64,000 nt of DNA from CF-167 sp963695195 (GCA_963695195.1 CAVOGE010000007.1:124001-188000), one strand, 5' to 3'; positions 8,571-16,980 are shown, counted from the stretch's first letter. The notes: generated by a model not told the origin, from the sequence alone. Translations and numbers: made by a program.

Positions 8571-8703
8571 GCGCACGCACAACCAGGAGCAGATGGGGAT
8601 GGGCTGCCAGAAGGCCGCGGTGATGCCGCAGACCGCGCCGCGCACTCCGCCGCACTATCGGTCGGTGAAGGGACGGAGGCGCCGACTTGCAGCGAAGAGC
8701 GAG

Positions 8704-9894
8704 TCAGGTCCCGCTCTCTGGGTCGTACAGCTCCGCCGAGGCGAGCGGGTCGCTGCTGCTGGCGCTGCTGCCTGCCACGAGCACCGTGCCATTCATCAGC
8801 ACGGTGGACGTATGGCCGACTCTGGCCTCCAACATGTTCGCCGTCGCCGTCCATGACCCCGCCGTCGGGTCATACAACTCGGCGGAGGCGAGTGGGTCGC
8901 CGCTGCGGCAGCTGTTTCCACCCGCAACCAGGACCTTGTCGTTGGGCAACAGGGTGGCTGTCTGACCGCAGCGCGTCAGGGCCATCATCCCCGTTGCGGT
9001 CCAGGTCCCGCTACTGGGGTCGTACAGCTCTACGGCGGCCACTGCGCCGTCGGTATTGGCCCCGCCCGCGAGGAGCACCTTGCCGTCGGCCAGCCGCGTG
9101 GCCGTATAGGCGGCACGGCCTACGCCCATGCTCCCCGTTGCGGTCCAGGTCCCGCCATGGGGGTCGTATAGCTCCACGGAGGCCAGCGGCGAGCCTCCGC
9201 CGCTGCCACCCGCTACCAGCACCTGGCCATTCGCCAGCAGCGTGGCCGTGAAGTAGGCGCGGGCTTCGATCATGCTCGCGGTCGTGGACCAGGTTCGGGC
9301 GGTGGGGTCGTACAACTCGGCGGAACCAAGGATGACGCCATTGCTGCCATAGCCACCTGCTACCAGCACCTTGCCGTCGGACAGCAGCGTGGCCGTGTGA
9401 CCGTCGCGGAGCCCACCCATTTCGCCGGTGGCAGTCCATGACCCGGTAACGGGGTCGTACAGTTCGGCAGACGCCAGCAGGTCGATGCTGTTGCGGCCGC
9501 CAGCCACCAGGACGGTGCCGTCCGAAAGCAGCGTGGCGGTGGAGCCGGTTCGGGGCTCAATCATGTTTCCCGTCAAGGTCCAGGTCCCACTGCCGGGCTC
9601 ATACAGCTCGGCGGCGCCTACGAGGCCGTTGCGCGTCCCGCCCGCCACCAGCACCCGGCCGTCGTCCAGGAGCGTGGCCGTGTTGAGGGAGCGGGCCTCG
9701 ATCATCCCCCCGGTGGCCGTCCAGCCAGCAGTTCCTTGCTCTCCGGAAGTGGAGGACGCTGCCGACGATGGGGTTGCTTCGCGGCTTGAGGTCGCGCTGG
9801 GCGACACGGCTGTGCAGCCGCTTGCCGCCAGGACCAAGGCCACGCCGGCCAATGCCTTGACGGTTCGCCGAGTCGTCTTTCCTCGATCAAGCAT
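8704..9894 (-). CDS. Kelch-repeat lipoprotein K5
   Basis: 396 aa from ATG 9894 (MLDRGKTTRRTV). Lipobox AASGC ends the signal peptide. Seven repeats follow, from LNTATLLDDGRVLVAGG to GHTSTVLMNGTVLVAGS. The reading frame is open throughout. The gene ends ESGT-TGA, where the repeat consensus is SGT-W (TGG), so the propeller closes exactly at a repeat border. A TACGCT box 6 bases upstream of ATG 9894 suggests a separate leaderless transcript. The frame is open for 16 more codons upstream, but those codons precede the signal peptide and lack a promoter. Confidence 0.85.
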   Translation of the reverse strand: MLDRGKTTRRTVKALAGVALVLAASGCTAVSPSATSSREATPSSAASSTSGEQGTAGWTATGGMIEARSLNTATLLDDGRVLVAGGTRNGLVGAAELYEPGSGTWTLTGNMIEPRTGSTATLLSDGTVLVAGGRNSIDLLASAELYDPVTGSWTATGEMGGLRDGHTATLLSDGKVLVAGGYGSNGVILGSAELYDPTARTWSTTASMIEARAYFTATLLANGQVLVAGGSGGGSPLASVELYDPHGGTWTATGSMGVGRAAYTATRLADGKVLLAGGANTDGAVAAVELYDPSSGTWTATGMMALTRCGQTATLLPNDKVLVAGGNSCRSGDPLASAELYDPTAGSWTATANMLEARVGHTSTVLMNGTVLVAGSSASSSDPLASAELYDPESGT

Positions 9895-9900
9895 GCATTC

Positions 9901-9906
9901 AGCGTA
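9901..9906 (-). promoter_or_regulatory. Predicted -10 box (TACGCT) of kelch gene K5
   Basis: TACGCT on the minus strand, 6 bases before ATG 9894, the same geometry as K4. No ribosome-binding site is present. Confidence 0.5.
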
Positions 9907-9990
9907 CTCAGCGGCACTGCGGCAAGACTGCGGGAGAGTCACTGTTCGGATGCGCGAGCGTTCGGGAATGTCCCTCGAAGGCGGGGCGGC

Positions 9991-10494
9991 CTAGGACGTC
10001 GTCATCGGGCGCGACGCGATCGCGATCAAGGCGGCGACGACTTCATCGAGCGGTCGGCTGGCATCCAGCTCATGCGTGCAACCCTCCCTGAGGAGCGGCT
10101 CGACCCGGGCGAGGTCCTCCAGGATCATCGCTCGTTCCACTGGAGTCTTCCCGTAGGTGTTCGTCGTTCTGCGCGCGATCCGGTCAAGGATCACGTCAGC
10201 AGGGGCGCTGAGCAGCACGACCGCGTTGAAACGGTCGTAGAACTTCGACTGGTTCCTCACGCACCCCTGAACGAAGAGCGAGCGACCATCATCGGACTCC
10301 AGCAGCCCGGTGATCCTGTCCTCGACCCAGAGCCACTCCCCCCGGTGCAACTCGTCGGAGGACTCAACATCCTCGCGATACTCGCGCCAGCCCGGATCAT
10401 CGGTGTCCACGACGCGATAGCCCCGTCGGCCAAGCTCGGCGAGCGCCGACGACTTGCCCGTTCCCGACATACCGGTCACCAGGATCCTCGACAC
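9991..10494 (-). CDS. P-loop nucleotide kinase-like ATPase
   Basis: 167 aa from GTG 10494 (MSRILVTGMSGTGKSSALAE). The Walker A motif GMSGTGKS sits at residues 8-15, and VVDTDDPGW (about 28-36) resembles the substrate-binding region of adenylate/shikimate-type small-molecule kinases. LFVQGCVRNQ and the Arg-rich DRIARRTTNTYGK lid segment fit the same fold. The substrate cannot be named. A TAACGT box 7 bases upstream supports the GTG start. The neighbours, kelch genes and sodX, give no functional link. Confidence 0.75.
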   Translation of the reverse strand: MSRILVTGMSGTGKSSALAELGRRGYRVVDTDDPGWREYREDVESSDELHRGEWLWVEDRITGLLESDDGRSLFVQGCVRNQSKFYDRFNAVVLLSAPADVILDRIARRTTNTYGKTPVERAMILEDLARVEPLLREGCTHELDASRPLDEVVAALIAIASRPMTTS

Positions 10495-10501
10495 CGGGAC
10501 A

Positions 10502-10507
10502 ACGTTA
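10502..10507 (-). promoter_or_regulatory. Predicted -10 box (TAACGT) of the P-loop kinase-like gene
   Basis: TAACGT on the minus strand with 7 bases to GTG 10494 and no Shine-Dalgarno sequence, so it is leaderless-type. Confidence 0.45.
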
Positions 10508-10576
10508 CCGAGTCTCAAGCGACGACGTGCTCGGATGTGCGAGCGTGCTCCGGCCTGAAGAAGGACGGCTGACGAT

Positions 10577-10975
10577 CTAGAGGCGGCTCGCGCGCTGCGG
10601 CGGCCAGTATCGGAGCGCAACCCGCCAGCGAATGGCCGACAACGGCACTGCCCCGAACTCTCGTGAGTCGGTGCTCTCATCCGGCGCATCACCGCGCAGA
10701 TCGGCCGCGTCACCTGCGTCGCTGACCGCAACGACCCGCTTGATCAGCTCACGGCCCGGCTCACGGGGATCCGCCGCCAGGACGACATCCCCGGCACGGG
10801 GTGCGCGCAAGCTGAACGAGCGGCACTCGACGACCAGTCGATCCCCCGGCAGCAGCGCCGGGGCCATCGAGTTGCCGTGTACCTCGACCACGTCGAGCCA
10901 GCGGCTGGCGGCAATCCCCGCCCCGATCCCGGCCGCGGCACCGATCAGCGCAACCAGCGGCCGGCGACGACTCAC
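10577..10975 (-). CDS. sodX: Nickel-type superoxide dismutase maturation protease (S26 signal-peptidase family)
   Basis: 132 aa. An N-terminal membrane helix (about 7-27) is followed by VEVHGNSMAPALLPGDRLVV with the catalytic Ser in the NSMAP motif, and by ELIKRVVAV with the general-base Lys. This is the S26 dyad in a minimal domain, the form found beside sodN. It lies 19 bases downstream of sodN on the same strand. Its expected job is to remove the SodN leader so that the N-terminal histidine can bind nickel. GTG 10975 is the only start that keeps the whole helix. Confidence 0.9.
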   Translation of the reverse strand: MSRRRPLVALIGAAAGIGAGIAASRWLDVVEVHGNSMAPALLPGDRLVVECRSFSLRAPRAGDVVLAADPREPGRELIKRVVAVSDAGDAADLRGDAPDESTDSREFGAVPLSAIRWRVALRYWPPQRASRL

Positions 10976-10994
10976 GACGGGGAACCGATACGGG

Positions 10995-11426
10995 TCAGGA
11001 AGGTCGTCCGTTCAGGCGGGTCTTGCCCAGGCCGCCGGTCCCCTTCCACATCTCATCGATGCGGTCGATCAGGCCCAGCAGCTCCTTTGCCGCATCGAGA
11101 TCGGTGCTCTGCTTCACCTTGGAGGCGGCCTTCGACGCCTTCCAGCAGACGTCGTGCAGGTCGGGGTACTGCTCGACGTGCTCGGGCTTGAAGTAGTCGT
11201 GCCACATGACGTCGATATGGTGCTTCGTCTCCTCGGCGCGCGCCTCCTTGACGACGACGCAGCGCTGGCGGAAGTGCTCATCGGTGCTGGCGTGGTACTT
11301 CTCGATGATCCGGTAACACGATTCGGCCTCGATGCGCGCCTGCTCGGGGTCGTAGACGCCGCAGGGAACGTCGCAGTGGGCGTGGACGCGCCGGGTGGGG
11401 CGCAGGATAGAACGCAGTGTCAGCAT
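10995..11426 (-). CDS. sodN: Nickel superoxide dismutase precursor
   Basis: 143 aa. The Ni-binding hook HCDVPCGVY lies at residues 17-25, so a 16-residue leader (MLTLRSILRPTRRVHA) must be cut to expose His1; Cys18 and Cys22 become Cys2 and Cys6 of the mature enzyme. The rest matches the four-helix NiSOD body (ARIEAESCYRIIEKY, then HHIDVMWHDYFKPEH). It converts superoxide to oxygen and hydrogen peroxide in the cytoplasm. A good Shine-Dalgarno (GAGGAG) sits 4-5 bases before ATG 11426. sodX follows directly. NiSOD is known mainly from Streptomyces and marine bacteria and is patchily distributed elsewhere. Confidence 0.96.
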   Translation of the reverse strand: MLTLRSILRPTRRVHAHCDVPCGVYDPEQARIEAESCYRIIEKYHASTDEHFRQRCVVVKEARAEETKHHIDVMWHDYFKPEHVEQYPDLHDVCWKASKAASKVKQSTDLDAAKELLGLIDRIDEMWKGTGGLGKTRLNGRPS

Positions 11427-11478
11427 GGTTCTCCTCTTCGGATATCACGGGTGTATCGGCCCATTGTGCAGCAACACG

Positions 11479-12325
11479 CTAGGGGACCTCGACCCCGTCG
11501 GGTCCAACCGGCAGGTAAGCCTGCAGCTCGGCATCGATCTCGCCTCGCAACACTCCGTCCGCACCGAACGCCCGCACGGACACGGAGCCGACGTTGAACT
11601 GCCACCACGCCAGCCAGTAGCCACCGGCCACCCGAGCCTCGACCGTTGACCCGTCCGTCAACACAACCTCGACCCGCACCACGTCGTCGGCGACCGCGCC
11701 GACCATCAAAAGGTCAGGCAGGCGCAGGGGGTCCGGGCTGCCCGCCGCGTCGATGGCACCGGGGTCCGAAAAGCCCCCCGAGTAATAGACCGCGCCCTCA
11801 GGTTCGCCTCGCGGCGCTCGAAGCACGCTGGATTCTCGCTCCGGTTGCTCGGTATCCCGAAACGTGCAAGCGGACAGGAAGCGTGCATCCCCGTACAGGA
11901 AGGTCGAAGCCAGCGGGCGCCGATCGACGATCAGCAGCGGGAGCGCCTGGAACCATGCACGGATCGCGTTGGCGTCCTCGCCGGGCCCGAACCAGGTCTC
12001 GGGGACCGATGACCCCAGGTCGAGGCACGCGCTGCGCACGTCGGGCTCGTCGATGGAGCTCGGGGCGGGAGAGCCACCCTGCGTCTGCGTCGGCGAGCCG
12101 TTGCCGACCGAGGGTCCGAGCTTCAGCCCTGCCAGCAACGCAACAACCAGGAGCGTCCCCACGGCACCGGCAGAAGCCGCCGCCAAGCAGGATCCCCAGG
12201 CGCCAGGCTCGGGCCGCAGGCCGCGGGCTGTCGGCGTCAAACGAACCTGCAAATCGGTAGTGGGCCATCGACTGTCGAATGCGGTCGCTCAGCTCCTCGT
12301 CAGACGGATGGATCGGTTCACTCAC
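11479..12325 (-). pseudogene. Membrane-bound anti-sigma-like protein, one frameshift near 12180
   Basis: GTG 12325 overlaps the sigma-factor stop (GTGA) and reads MSEPIHPSDEELSDRIRQSM up to RAWRLGILLGG. The chain then continues in the next frame as ASAGAVGTLLVVALLAGLKLG, a membrane helix, followed by a 200-residue outer domain rich in aromatics with CTF and SACLDLG segments. The 847-base span is one base more than 282 codons, consistent with a single inserted base in the GGCGGCGG run. A short acidic N-terminus, one helix and an outer sensor domain are typical of anti-sigma factors. The outer domain is not one I recognise. Confidence 0.65.
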
Positions 12326-12834
12326 CGGGAAGCCTCCTCGTAGTCAGAGCCACGCAGTGCAAGCCGCAGGCTCGCCATGGCGCGATGCAGGTGGGCGCCA
12401 ACCGTGCCGGGTGCCATTCCGAGCGCGTCCGCGGTCTGACGCGTGTCGAGGTCGAGCAGGACTCGGAGTGCCACCACCTCGCGCTGCCGCTGCGGCAGCC
12501 GCCACAACTGGCGGAGAAGGAAGGGATCGAGCGAACGCGACTCGTCGGGAATGCCGACCACGTCTGGAAGGGCATGCTCTTCCCGGCGCCAGACGCGCCA
12601 TCCGGAGATGAACTGGTTCATCGCCGTGCGGACCACCCAGCCGACCGCGTTCGGATGCGCCCTGAGCTCGTCCCACTGGGTCAGCGCGCGTGTGTAGGCC
12701 TCGGCCACCGCTTCTTCGGCACGGTCGGGGCGACGCGTCGCCAGCACGACGGCTCGGAAGACGGCGTCGCGGGACTCGGCGTAGAAGCTCCCGAACTCGG
12801 CGCTGTTCACACCTGGATAACGCGCAGCGGGCAC
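12322..12834 (-). CDS. SigE-family ECF sigma factor
   Basis: 170 aa. Region 2 (about 10-75) reads FYAESRDAVFRAVVLATRRPDRAEEAVAEAYTRAL then HPNAVGWVVRTAMN. Region 4 (about 110-160) reads LPQRQREVVALRVLLDLDTRQTADAL then APGTVGAHLHRAM. The HPN-GWV element is typical of the SigE-type group. It is coupled to the downstream membrane protein gene by a 4-base overlap, the usual sigma/anti-sigma arrangement. GTG 12834 follows AAAGGGCGC; an alternative GTG at 12810 is possible. The fab operon ends 37 bases upstream on the same strand. Confidence 0.88.
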   Translation of the reverse strand: MPAARYPGVNSAEFGSFYAESRDAVFRAVVLATRRPDRAEEAVAEAYTRALTQWDELRAHPNAVGWVVRTAMNQFISGWRVWRREEHALPDVVGIPDESRSLDPFLLRQLWRLPQRQREVVALRVLLDLDTRQTADALGMAPGTVGAHLHRAMASLRLALRGSDYEEASR

Positions 12835-12871
12835 GCGCCCTTTACGCCAACTTCGCGGGGCCCGATGGGCC

Positions 12872-13627
12872 TCAGCTGCCCATCATCATGCCGCCGTCGA
12901 CGCCGAGCACCTGGCCGGTAACGTACCGCGCCTCATCGGATGCGAAGTAGACCGCCACGGCGGCGACGTCGTCCACCGAGCCGATGTAGCCGAGTGGGGT
13001 GGAGGTGACCACGAAGTCGCGGGCCGCCTGGTTGAGATCGGCGGTCAGCTCGGTCTCGATCAATCCGGGCGCGATCGCGTTGCAGGTGATCCCCCGGCTG
13101 GCGAGCTCGCGGGCGACCGACTTGGTGAGGCCGATCAGCCCGGCCTTGGCACTGGCGTAGTTGGCCTGGCCGACATTGCCCATCCGTCCAGCCACGCTGC
13201 TCATGTTGATGATCCGGCCCGATCGGGCCTTGAGCATCGGCCGGGCGATGGCGCGCGTCATCCAGAACGGGCCGCCCAGGTTGGTGTCGATCACCGACTC
13301 CCACTCCTCGGCGTCCATCCGCATCAGCAGGTTGTCGCGGGTGATCCCCGCGTTGTTGACGAGGATGTCGACCTTGCCGAATTCGTCGATGGCTGCCTTC
13401 ACGATCGCCTCGCAGGCCTCGCGGCCTGCACTCGTGTCGCCCTGGATGGCGATCGCCCCGCGTCCCATGCCACGGATCTGGGTCACCACCTCGTCGGCGG
13501 CCGCCTGATTGCCGCGGTAGTTGACCGCCACGTCGGCGCCCTGCCGGGCGAACGCGAGCGAGATGGCGCGCCCAAGACCGCGGCTGCCACCGGTGACCAG
13601 CGCGACCTTGCCGGTCAGGTCGAACAT
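12872..13627 (-). CDS. fabG: 3-oxoacyl-ACP reductase
   Basis: 251 aa short-chain dehydrogenase. The Rossmann motif GGSRGLG is at about 13-19, NNAGITRDNL at about 90, and the Ser-Tyr-Lys triad lies in NMSSVAGRMGNVGQANYASAKAG; the C-terminus is GVDGGMMMGS. It reduces 3-oxoacyl-ACP with NADPH, the second step of each elongation cycle. Start: MFDLTGKVALVTG at 13627 fits the family and has GGAGG 4 bases upstream. ATG 13642, which overlaps the fabH stop as ATGA, would add five residues (MSGGG). Last gene of the fatty acid operon. Confidence 0.95.
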   Translation of the reverse strand: MFDLTGKVALVTGGSRGLGRAISLAFARQGADVAVNYRGNQAAADEVVTQIRGMGRGAIAIQGDTSAGREACEAIVKAAIDEFGKVDILVNNAGITRDNLLMRMDAEEWESVIDTNLGGPFWMTRAIARPMLKARSGRIINMSSVAGRMGNVGQANYASAKAGLIGLTKSVARELASRGITCNAIAPGLIETELTADLNQAARDFVVTSTPLGYIGSVDDVAAVAVYFASDEARYVTGQVLGVDGGMMMGS

Positions 13628-13638
13628 GCCGCCTCCGC

Positions 13639-14715
13639 TCATCGAGCCAGTGCCGGCTCGACGGCCGCTCGCTGCGGCAGCCCGAGGCGCGTCTGCTCGC
13701 CGGGCGCCAGGAAGGCTCGGTTCGGATCGGCGGTCCATTCCACCACGGCGGCGCCGGCCGTATAGCCGGCCCCGAAGGCGACCATCAGGACCTTGTCGCC
13801 TGGCTTGATCCGTCCAGCGGCGACCGCCTCGACGAGCGCCATCGGCACCGATGCGGCACTCGTATTGCCGTACTTCTCGATGTTCACGAAGAGCTTCTCG
13901 GCCGGAATCCCGAGCTGTTTCTGGACGTTCTCGATGATCCGCAGGTTGGCCTGGTGGAAGACGAACTGGTCGACATCGTCCACGCTCAGGCCACCATTCC
14001 GCAGCGCATCGACCGCCGAGTCGGCCATCTGGCGGGTCGCGTACTTGTACACCTCGCGTCCGGCCATGTGGATGAAATGTTGGGCATCGGCACTGGTCTG
14101 CGGAGAGGCGGGGCAGACCGATCCGCCGGCCGGGACGATGATCCCCTCGTAGCCGGTCCCGTCGCTGAACAGGTTGAAGCCGAGCAGACCGCCCGGCTGG
14201 TCAGAGGCCTGGAGCAGGACCGCCCCCGCCCCGTCGCCGAACAGGACGCAGGTGTTGCGGTCGCTCCAGTTGATGAAGCGACTGAGCACCTCGACGCCGA
14301 TGACCAGCACGTTGCGGTACATCCCCGAGCTGATGAAGCTGCTCCCGGTGGCGATCCCGTACAGGAAGCCGGAACACGCGGCCTGCAGGTCGAAGCCGGC
14401 CGCGCGGGTGGCGCCGAGGGCGGTGGCCACGGTCACGCTGGTGGCGGGGAGCGGGTAGTCGGGCGAGCAGGTCGCCACGATCACCAGGTCGAGCTCCATC
14501 GGATCCAGGCCGGCGACGGCCAGGGCGTCGGTGGCGCATCGCACGCTCAGGCTGGTGGTCGTCTCGTCGTCGGCGGCGATCCGCCGTTCGCGGATGCCGG
14601 TGCGGCTCACGATCCACTCGTCACTGGTATCAACCAGCTTGGTGAGGTCCTCGTTGGTCATGATCCGCGACGGGGCGTACATCCCCCACCCGGTGATCAG
14701 CGCGTTCGGCGCCAT
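13639..14715 (-). CDS. fabH: 3-oxoacyl-ACP synthase III
   Basis: 358 aa. Catalytic Cys in QAACSGFLYG, His in QFVFHQANLRI and Asn in YGNTSAASVPMAL form the KAS III triad. It starts fatty acid synthesis by condensing an acyl-CoA with malonyl-ACP. A clear Shine-Dalgarno (GGAAGGAG) precedes ATG 14715, 24 bases after accB, giving this gene its own translation signal within the operon. The C-terminal tail after VVEWTADPNR is about 25 residues longer than in typical FabH. Confidence 0.95.
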   Translation of the reverse strand: MAPNALITGWGMYAPSRIMTNEDLTKLVDTSDEWIVSRTGIRERRIAADDETTTSLSVRCATDALAVAGLDPMELDLVIVATCSPDYPLPATSVTVATALGATRAAGFDLQAACSGFLYGIATGSSFISSGMYRNVLVIGVEVLSRFINWSDRNTCVLFGDGAGAVLLQASDQPGGLLGFNLFSDGTGYEGIIVPAGGSVCPASPQTSADAQHFIHMAGREVYKYATRQMADSAVDALRNGGLSVDDVDQFVFHQANLRIIENVQKQLGIPAEKLFVNIEKYGNTSAASVPMALVEAVAAGRIKPGDKVLMVAFGAGYTAGAAVVEWTADPNRAFLAPGEQTRLGLPQRAAVEPALAR

Positions 14716-14739
14716 GCCATCTCCTTCCGTTTGTCCACG

Positions 14740-15201
14740 TCAGCTCGGGTCGATCTCAAGCAGCGGCTGCTGACGCTTCACCAGCGCACCCCGCTCTACC
14801 AGGATGCGGGTCACCCGGCCCGCGGCGTCCGACTTGATCTCATTGAACAGCTTCATCGCCTCGATCAGGCCGATCACCGCACCGGCACCGATCTCGTCCC
14901 CCTCCTGCACGTACGGTCGTGCCCCCGGAGACGGGGACGCGTACCAGACGCCGGTGAGCGGGGCGGTCACGAAACGCATCCCGGCCGCCGGCTCACCGTA
15001 GGGCGTCGCAGCCGCCGCGCCTGTTGGCGTCGGAGCCCCGGTCGGCGCGGGGGGTGGAGCGTCCGGGGTCACGGCGCGCGGCCGCACGAGGCGCACCACC
15101 AGCTCGCCGGCCTCGACCTCCAACTCATCGAGCCCGCTCGCCTCGAAGGCGGGGGCCAGGAGGTCGATCGCCGCCAGGACCTGTTCGTTGGTGGCGGCCA
15201 T
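14740..15201 (-). CDS. accB: Biotin carboxyl carrier protein of acetyl-CoA carboxylase
   Basis: 153 aa. An Ala/Pro linker (about 45-70) joins an N-terminal segment to the C-terminal biotinyl domain, where the acceptor lysine is K117 in IEAMKLFNEI. The FVTAPLTGVWYASP entry to the domain and the thumb-like RPYVQEGDEIG match bacterial BCCPs. BirA (encoded at 22853-23689) would biotinylate it; AccC then carboxylates the biotin. The start overlaps the fabF stop as TGATG. A second BCCP-like gene without the lysine lies 4 kb upstream in the same operon. Confidence 0.95.
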   Translation of the reverse strand: MAATNEQVLAAIDLLAPAFEASGLDELEVEAGELVVRLVRPRAVTPDAPPPAPTGAPTPTGAAAATPYGEPAAGMRFVTAPLTGVWYASPSPGARPYVQEGDEIGAGAVIGLIEAMKLFNEIKSDAAGRVTRILVERGALVKRQQPLLEIDPS

Positions 15202-16493
15202 CAGGCGTCGTACCGCCGGAAGATGAGGGTGGCGTTATGGCCGCCGAAGCCGAACGAGTTGGTCATCGCCGATGCGATCGGCACGCTGCGCGCCTCGTTG
15301 GGCACGTAGTCGAGGTCGCACTCGGGGTCGGGGAACTCGTAGTTGATGGTCGGCGGCAGGATCCCGTTCTCGATCGCCAGGACGCAGGCGATCGCCTCGG
15401 CGCCGCCCGCAGCACCCAGCATGTGCCCGGTCATGCTCTTGGTGCTGCTCACCGGGATGGCATACGCTCGGTCGCCAAAGACGGTCTTGATGGCGGCCGT
15501 CTCCGATCGATCGTTCGGCGGCGTGCTGGTGCCGTGGGCGTTGATGTAGCCGATCTGCTCGGTGGTCATGCCGGCATCGATCAGCGCCAGCTTCATGCTC
15601 GAGGCCGCGCCTCTGCCTCCGGGGGCGGGCAGCGTGATGTGCGAGGCGTCGTCGGTTGCCGCGTAGCCCACCAGCTCGGCATGGATCCGGGCTCCACGTT
15701 CCAGCGCGTGCTCGAGCGCCTCCAGGACGAGGATCGCCGCGCCATCGGACATGACGAATCCGTCGCGGTCAGCGTCGAAGGGGCGGGAGGCGCGGTGCGG
15801 GTCGTCGTTTCGCTTGGTCGAGAGCGCGCGCATGGCCGAGAAGGCGCCGATCGGGATCTCGCCGATCCCCGCCTCGGCACCGCCGGCGATCATCACGTCG
15901 GCGTCTCCGCGCCGGATGATGTTCAGCGCGCTGCCGATTGCGTGGTTGCCGGTCGCGCAGGCACTCACCGTGGCGTAGTTCGGGCCGCGCGCGTTGGCGT
16001 AGATCGCCACGTACCCGGCCCCCATGTCCGGGATCAGGGCGGTCACCAGGAACGGACCGATGCGTTCCACCCCGAGCTCGTGGGCTTCGATGATGTCGCG
16101 GATCATGGTGTTGATGCCGCCGATCCCCGAGCCGATGATCACCCCGGTCCGCTCGGCCAGCGACTCATCGAGGATGGGTACCGGCAGGCCCGCGTCCGCC
16201 AGCGCTTCGGCGCTCGCCGCCCAGCCGTAGTGCACGTATCGGTCGTTGCGGCGCACCTCCTTGCGGGGCATCACGTCTTCCGACACGAACCCCTTGATCT
16301 CGCCGGCGATCTTGCTGTCCAGGCGCGCCGGGTCGAACGACGCGATCCGCTCGATCCCGCTGCGGCCGGCGACCAGGCTCGCCCAGAAGCTCGGCACGTC
16401 GTTGCCGATCGGCGTGACCGCGCCTATTCCGGTCACCACCACGCGCCGCTCGCCGTGCTCGGCCGAGCTCATCGGCCCGTTGCGCTCACCCAT
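15201..16493 (-). CDS. fabF: 3-oxoacyl-ACP synthase II
   Basis: 430 aa. The Cys-His-His triad is seen in VSACATGNHAIG, INAHGTSTPPND and KSMTGHMLGAAG. It performs the chain-lengthening condensations with malonyl-ACP. The frame from ATG 16493 overlaps fabZ by 8 bases; an internal ATG seven codons on is an alternative start. Family length is usually about 412, so the extra N-terminal residues are dispensable. Confidence 0.95.
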   Translation of the reverse strand: MGERNGPMSSAEHGERRVVVTGIGAVTPIGNDVPSFWASLVAGRSGIERIASFDPARLDSKIAGEIKGFVSEDVMPRKEVRRNDRYVHYGWAASAEALADAGLPVPILDESLAERTGVIIGSGIGGINTMIRDIIEAHELGVERIGPFLVTALIPDMGAGYVAIYANARGPNYATVSACATGNHAIGSALNIIRRGDADVMIAGGAEAGIGEIPIGAFSAMRALSTKRNDDPHRASRPFDADRDGFVMSDGAAILVLEALEHALERGARIHAELVGYAATDDASHITLPAPGGRGAASSMKLALIDAGMTTEQIGYINAHGTSTPPNDRSETAAIKTVFGDRAYAIPVSSTKSMTGHMLGAAGGAEAIACVLAIENGILPPTINYEFPDPECDLDYVPNEARSVPIASAMTNSFGFGGHNATLIFRRYDA

Positions 16494-16980
16494 CGGCGAG
16501 CCCCCCGGCGATCGACTGGTCGCGGGGGATGACGAAGCTGATGGTCGCCTCGACGGCCGGCTCGCCGTCCACGCTGGCGACGGCGCGGCCGCGTCCGAAG
16601 ACGCCGCGCAGCTTCTCGATCGTCACCTCGAGGCGCAGCGTATCGCCGGGCAGGACGGTGCGCCGGAAGCGACAGTCGTCGATCCCGGCGAAGAGCGCCA
16701 GCTTGCCGCGGTATGCCGGCAGCGAGAGGACCGCCACCGCGCCGGCCTGGGCCAGCGCCTCGACCATCAGCACGCCGGGCATGATCGGGCGGTCCGGGAA
16801 GTGCCCGGTGAACTGTGGCTCGTTGGCCGTCACGTTCTTGATCGCCACCACCCGCTGCCCGGGCTCGAGCTCGACCACCCGGTCGATCAGGAGGAACGGA
16901 TACCGATGCGGGATGATGCGCATGATGTCGGCCGCCTCGAGCGGCAAGTTCAGCCCATCGGTCGTCATCGGTCGCTCCAT
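16486..16980 (-). CDS. fabZ: 3-hydroxyacyl-ACP dehydratase
   Basis: 164 aa hot-dog-fold protein. The motif IIPHRYPFLLIDRV and the catalytic His and Glu in GHFPDRPIMPGVLMVEALAQ are intact. It dehydrates 3-hydroxyacyl-ACP to trans-2-enoyl-ACP. It starts 13 bases after accC. The C-terminal extension after ISFVIPRDQ is short and unconserved. Confidence 0.95.
   Translation of the reverse strand: MERPMTTDGLNLPLEAADIMRIIPHRYPFLLIDRVVELEPGQRVVAIKNVTANEPQFTGHFPDRPIMPGVLMVEALAQAGAVAVLSLPAYRGKLALFAGIDDCRFRRTVLPGDTLRLEVTIEKLRGVFGRGRAVASVDGEPAVEATISFVIPRDQSIAGGLADG

Noticed and set aside
8066..8623. Possible plus-strand protein across the kelch gap with xPVx tetrapeptides
   Set aside because: No ribosome-binding site or TANNNT start; outside the 12-bp repeat it is Arg/Ser-rich and overlaps the K4 signal peptide.
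12859..12871. GGCCC/GGGCC hairpin at the fabG stop as a terminator
   Set aside because: Only 5 bp, overlaps the stop region, no T-run; the SigE gene follows at once on the same strand.
15024..16532. Long plus-strand frame opposite accB and fabF
   Set aside because: Antisense shadow of two well-identified enzymes; Arg/Gly/His-rich with no domain.
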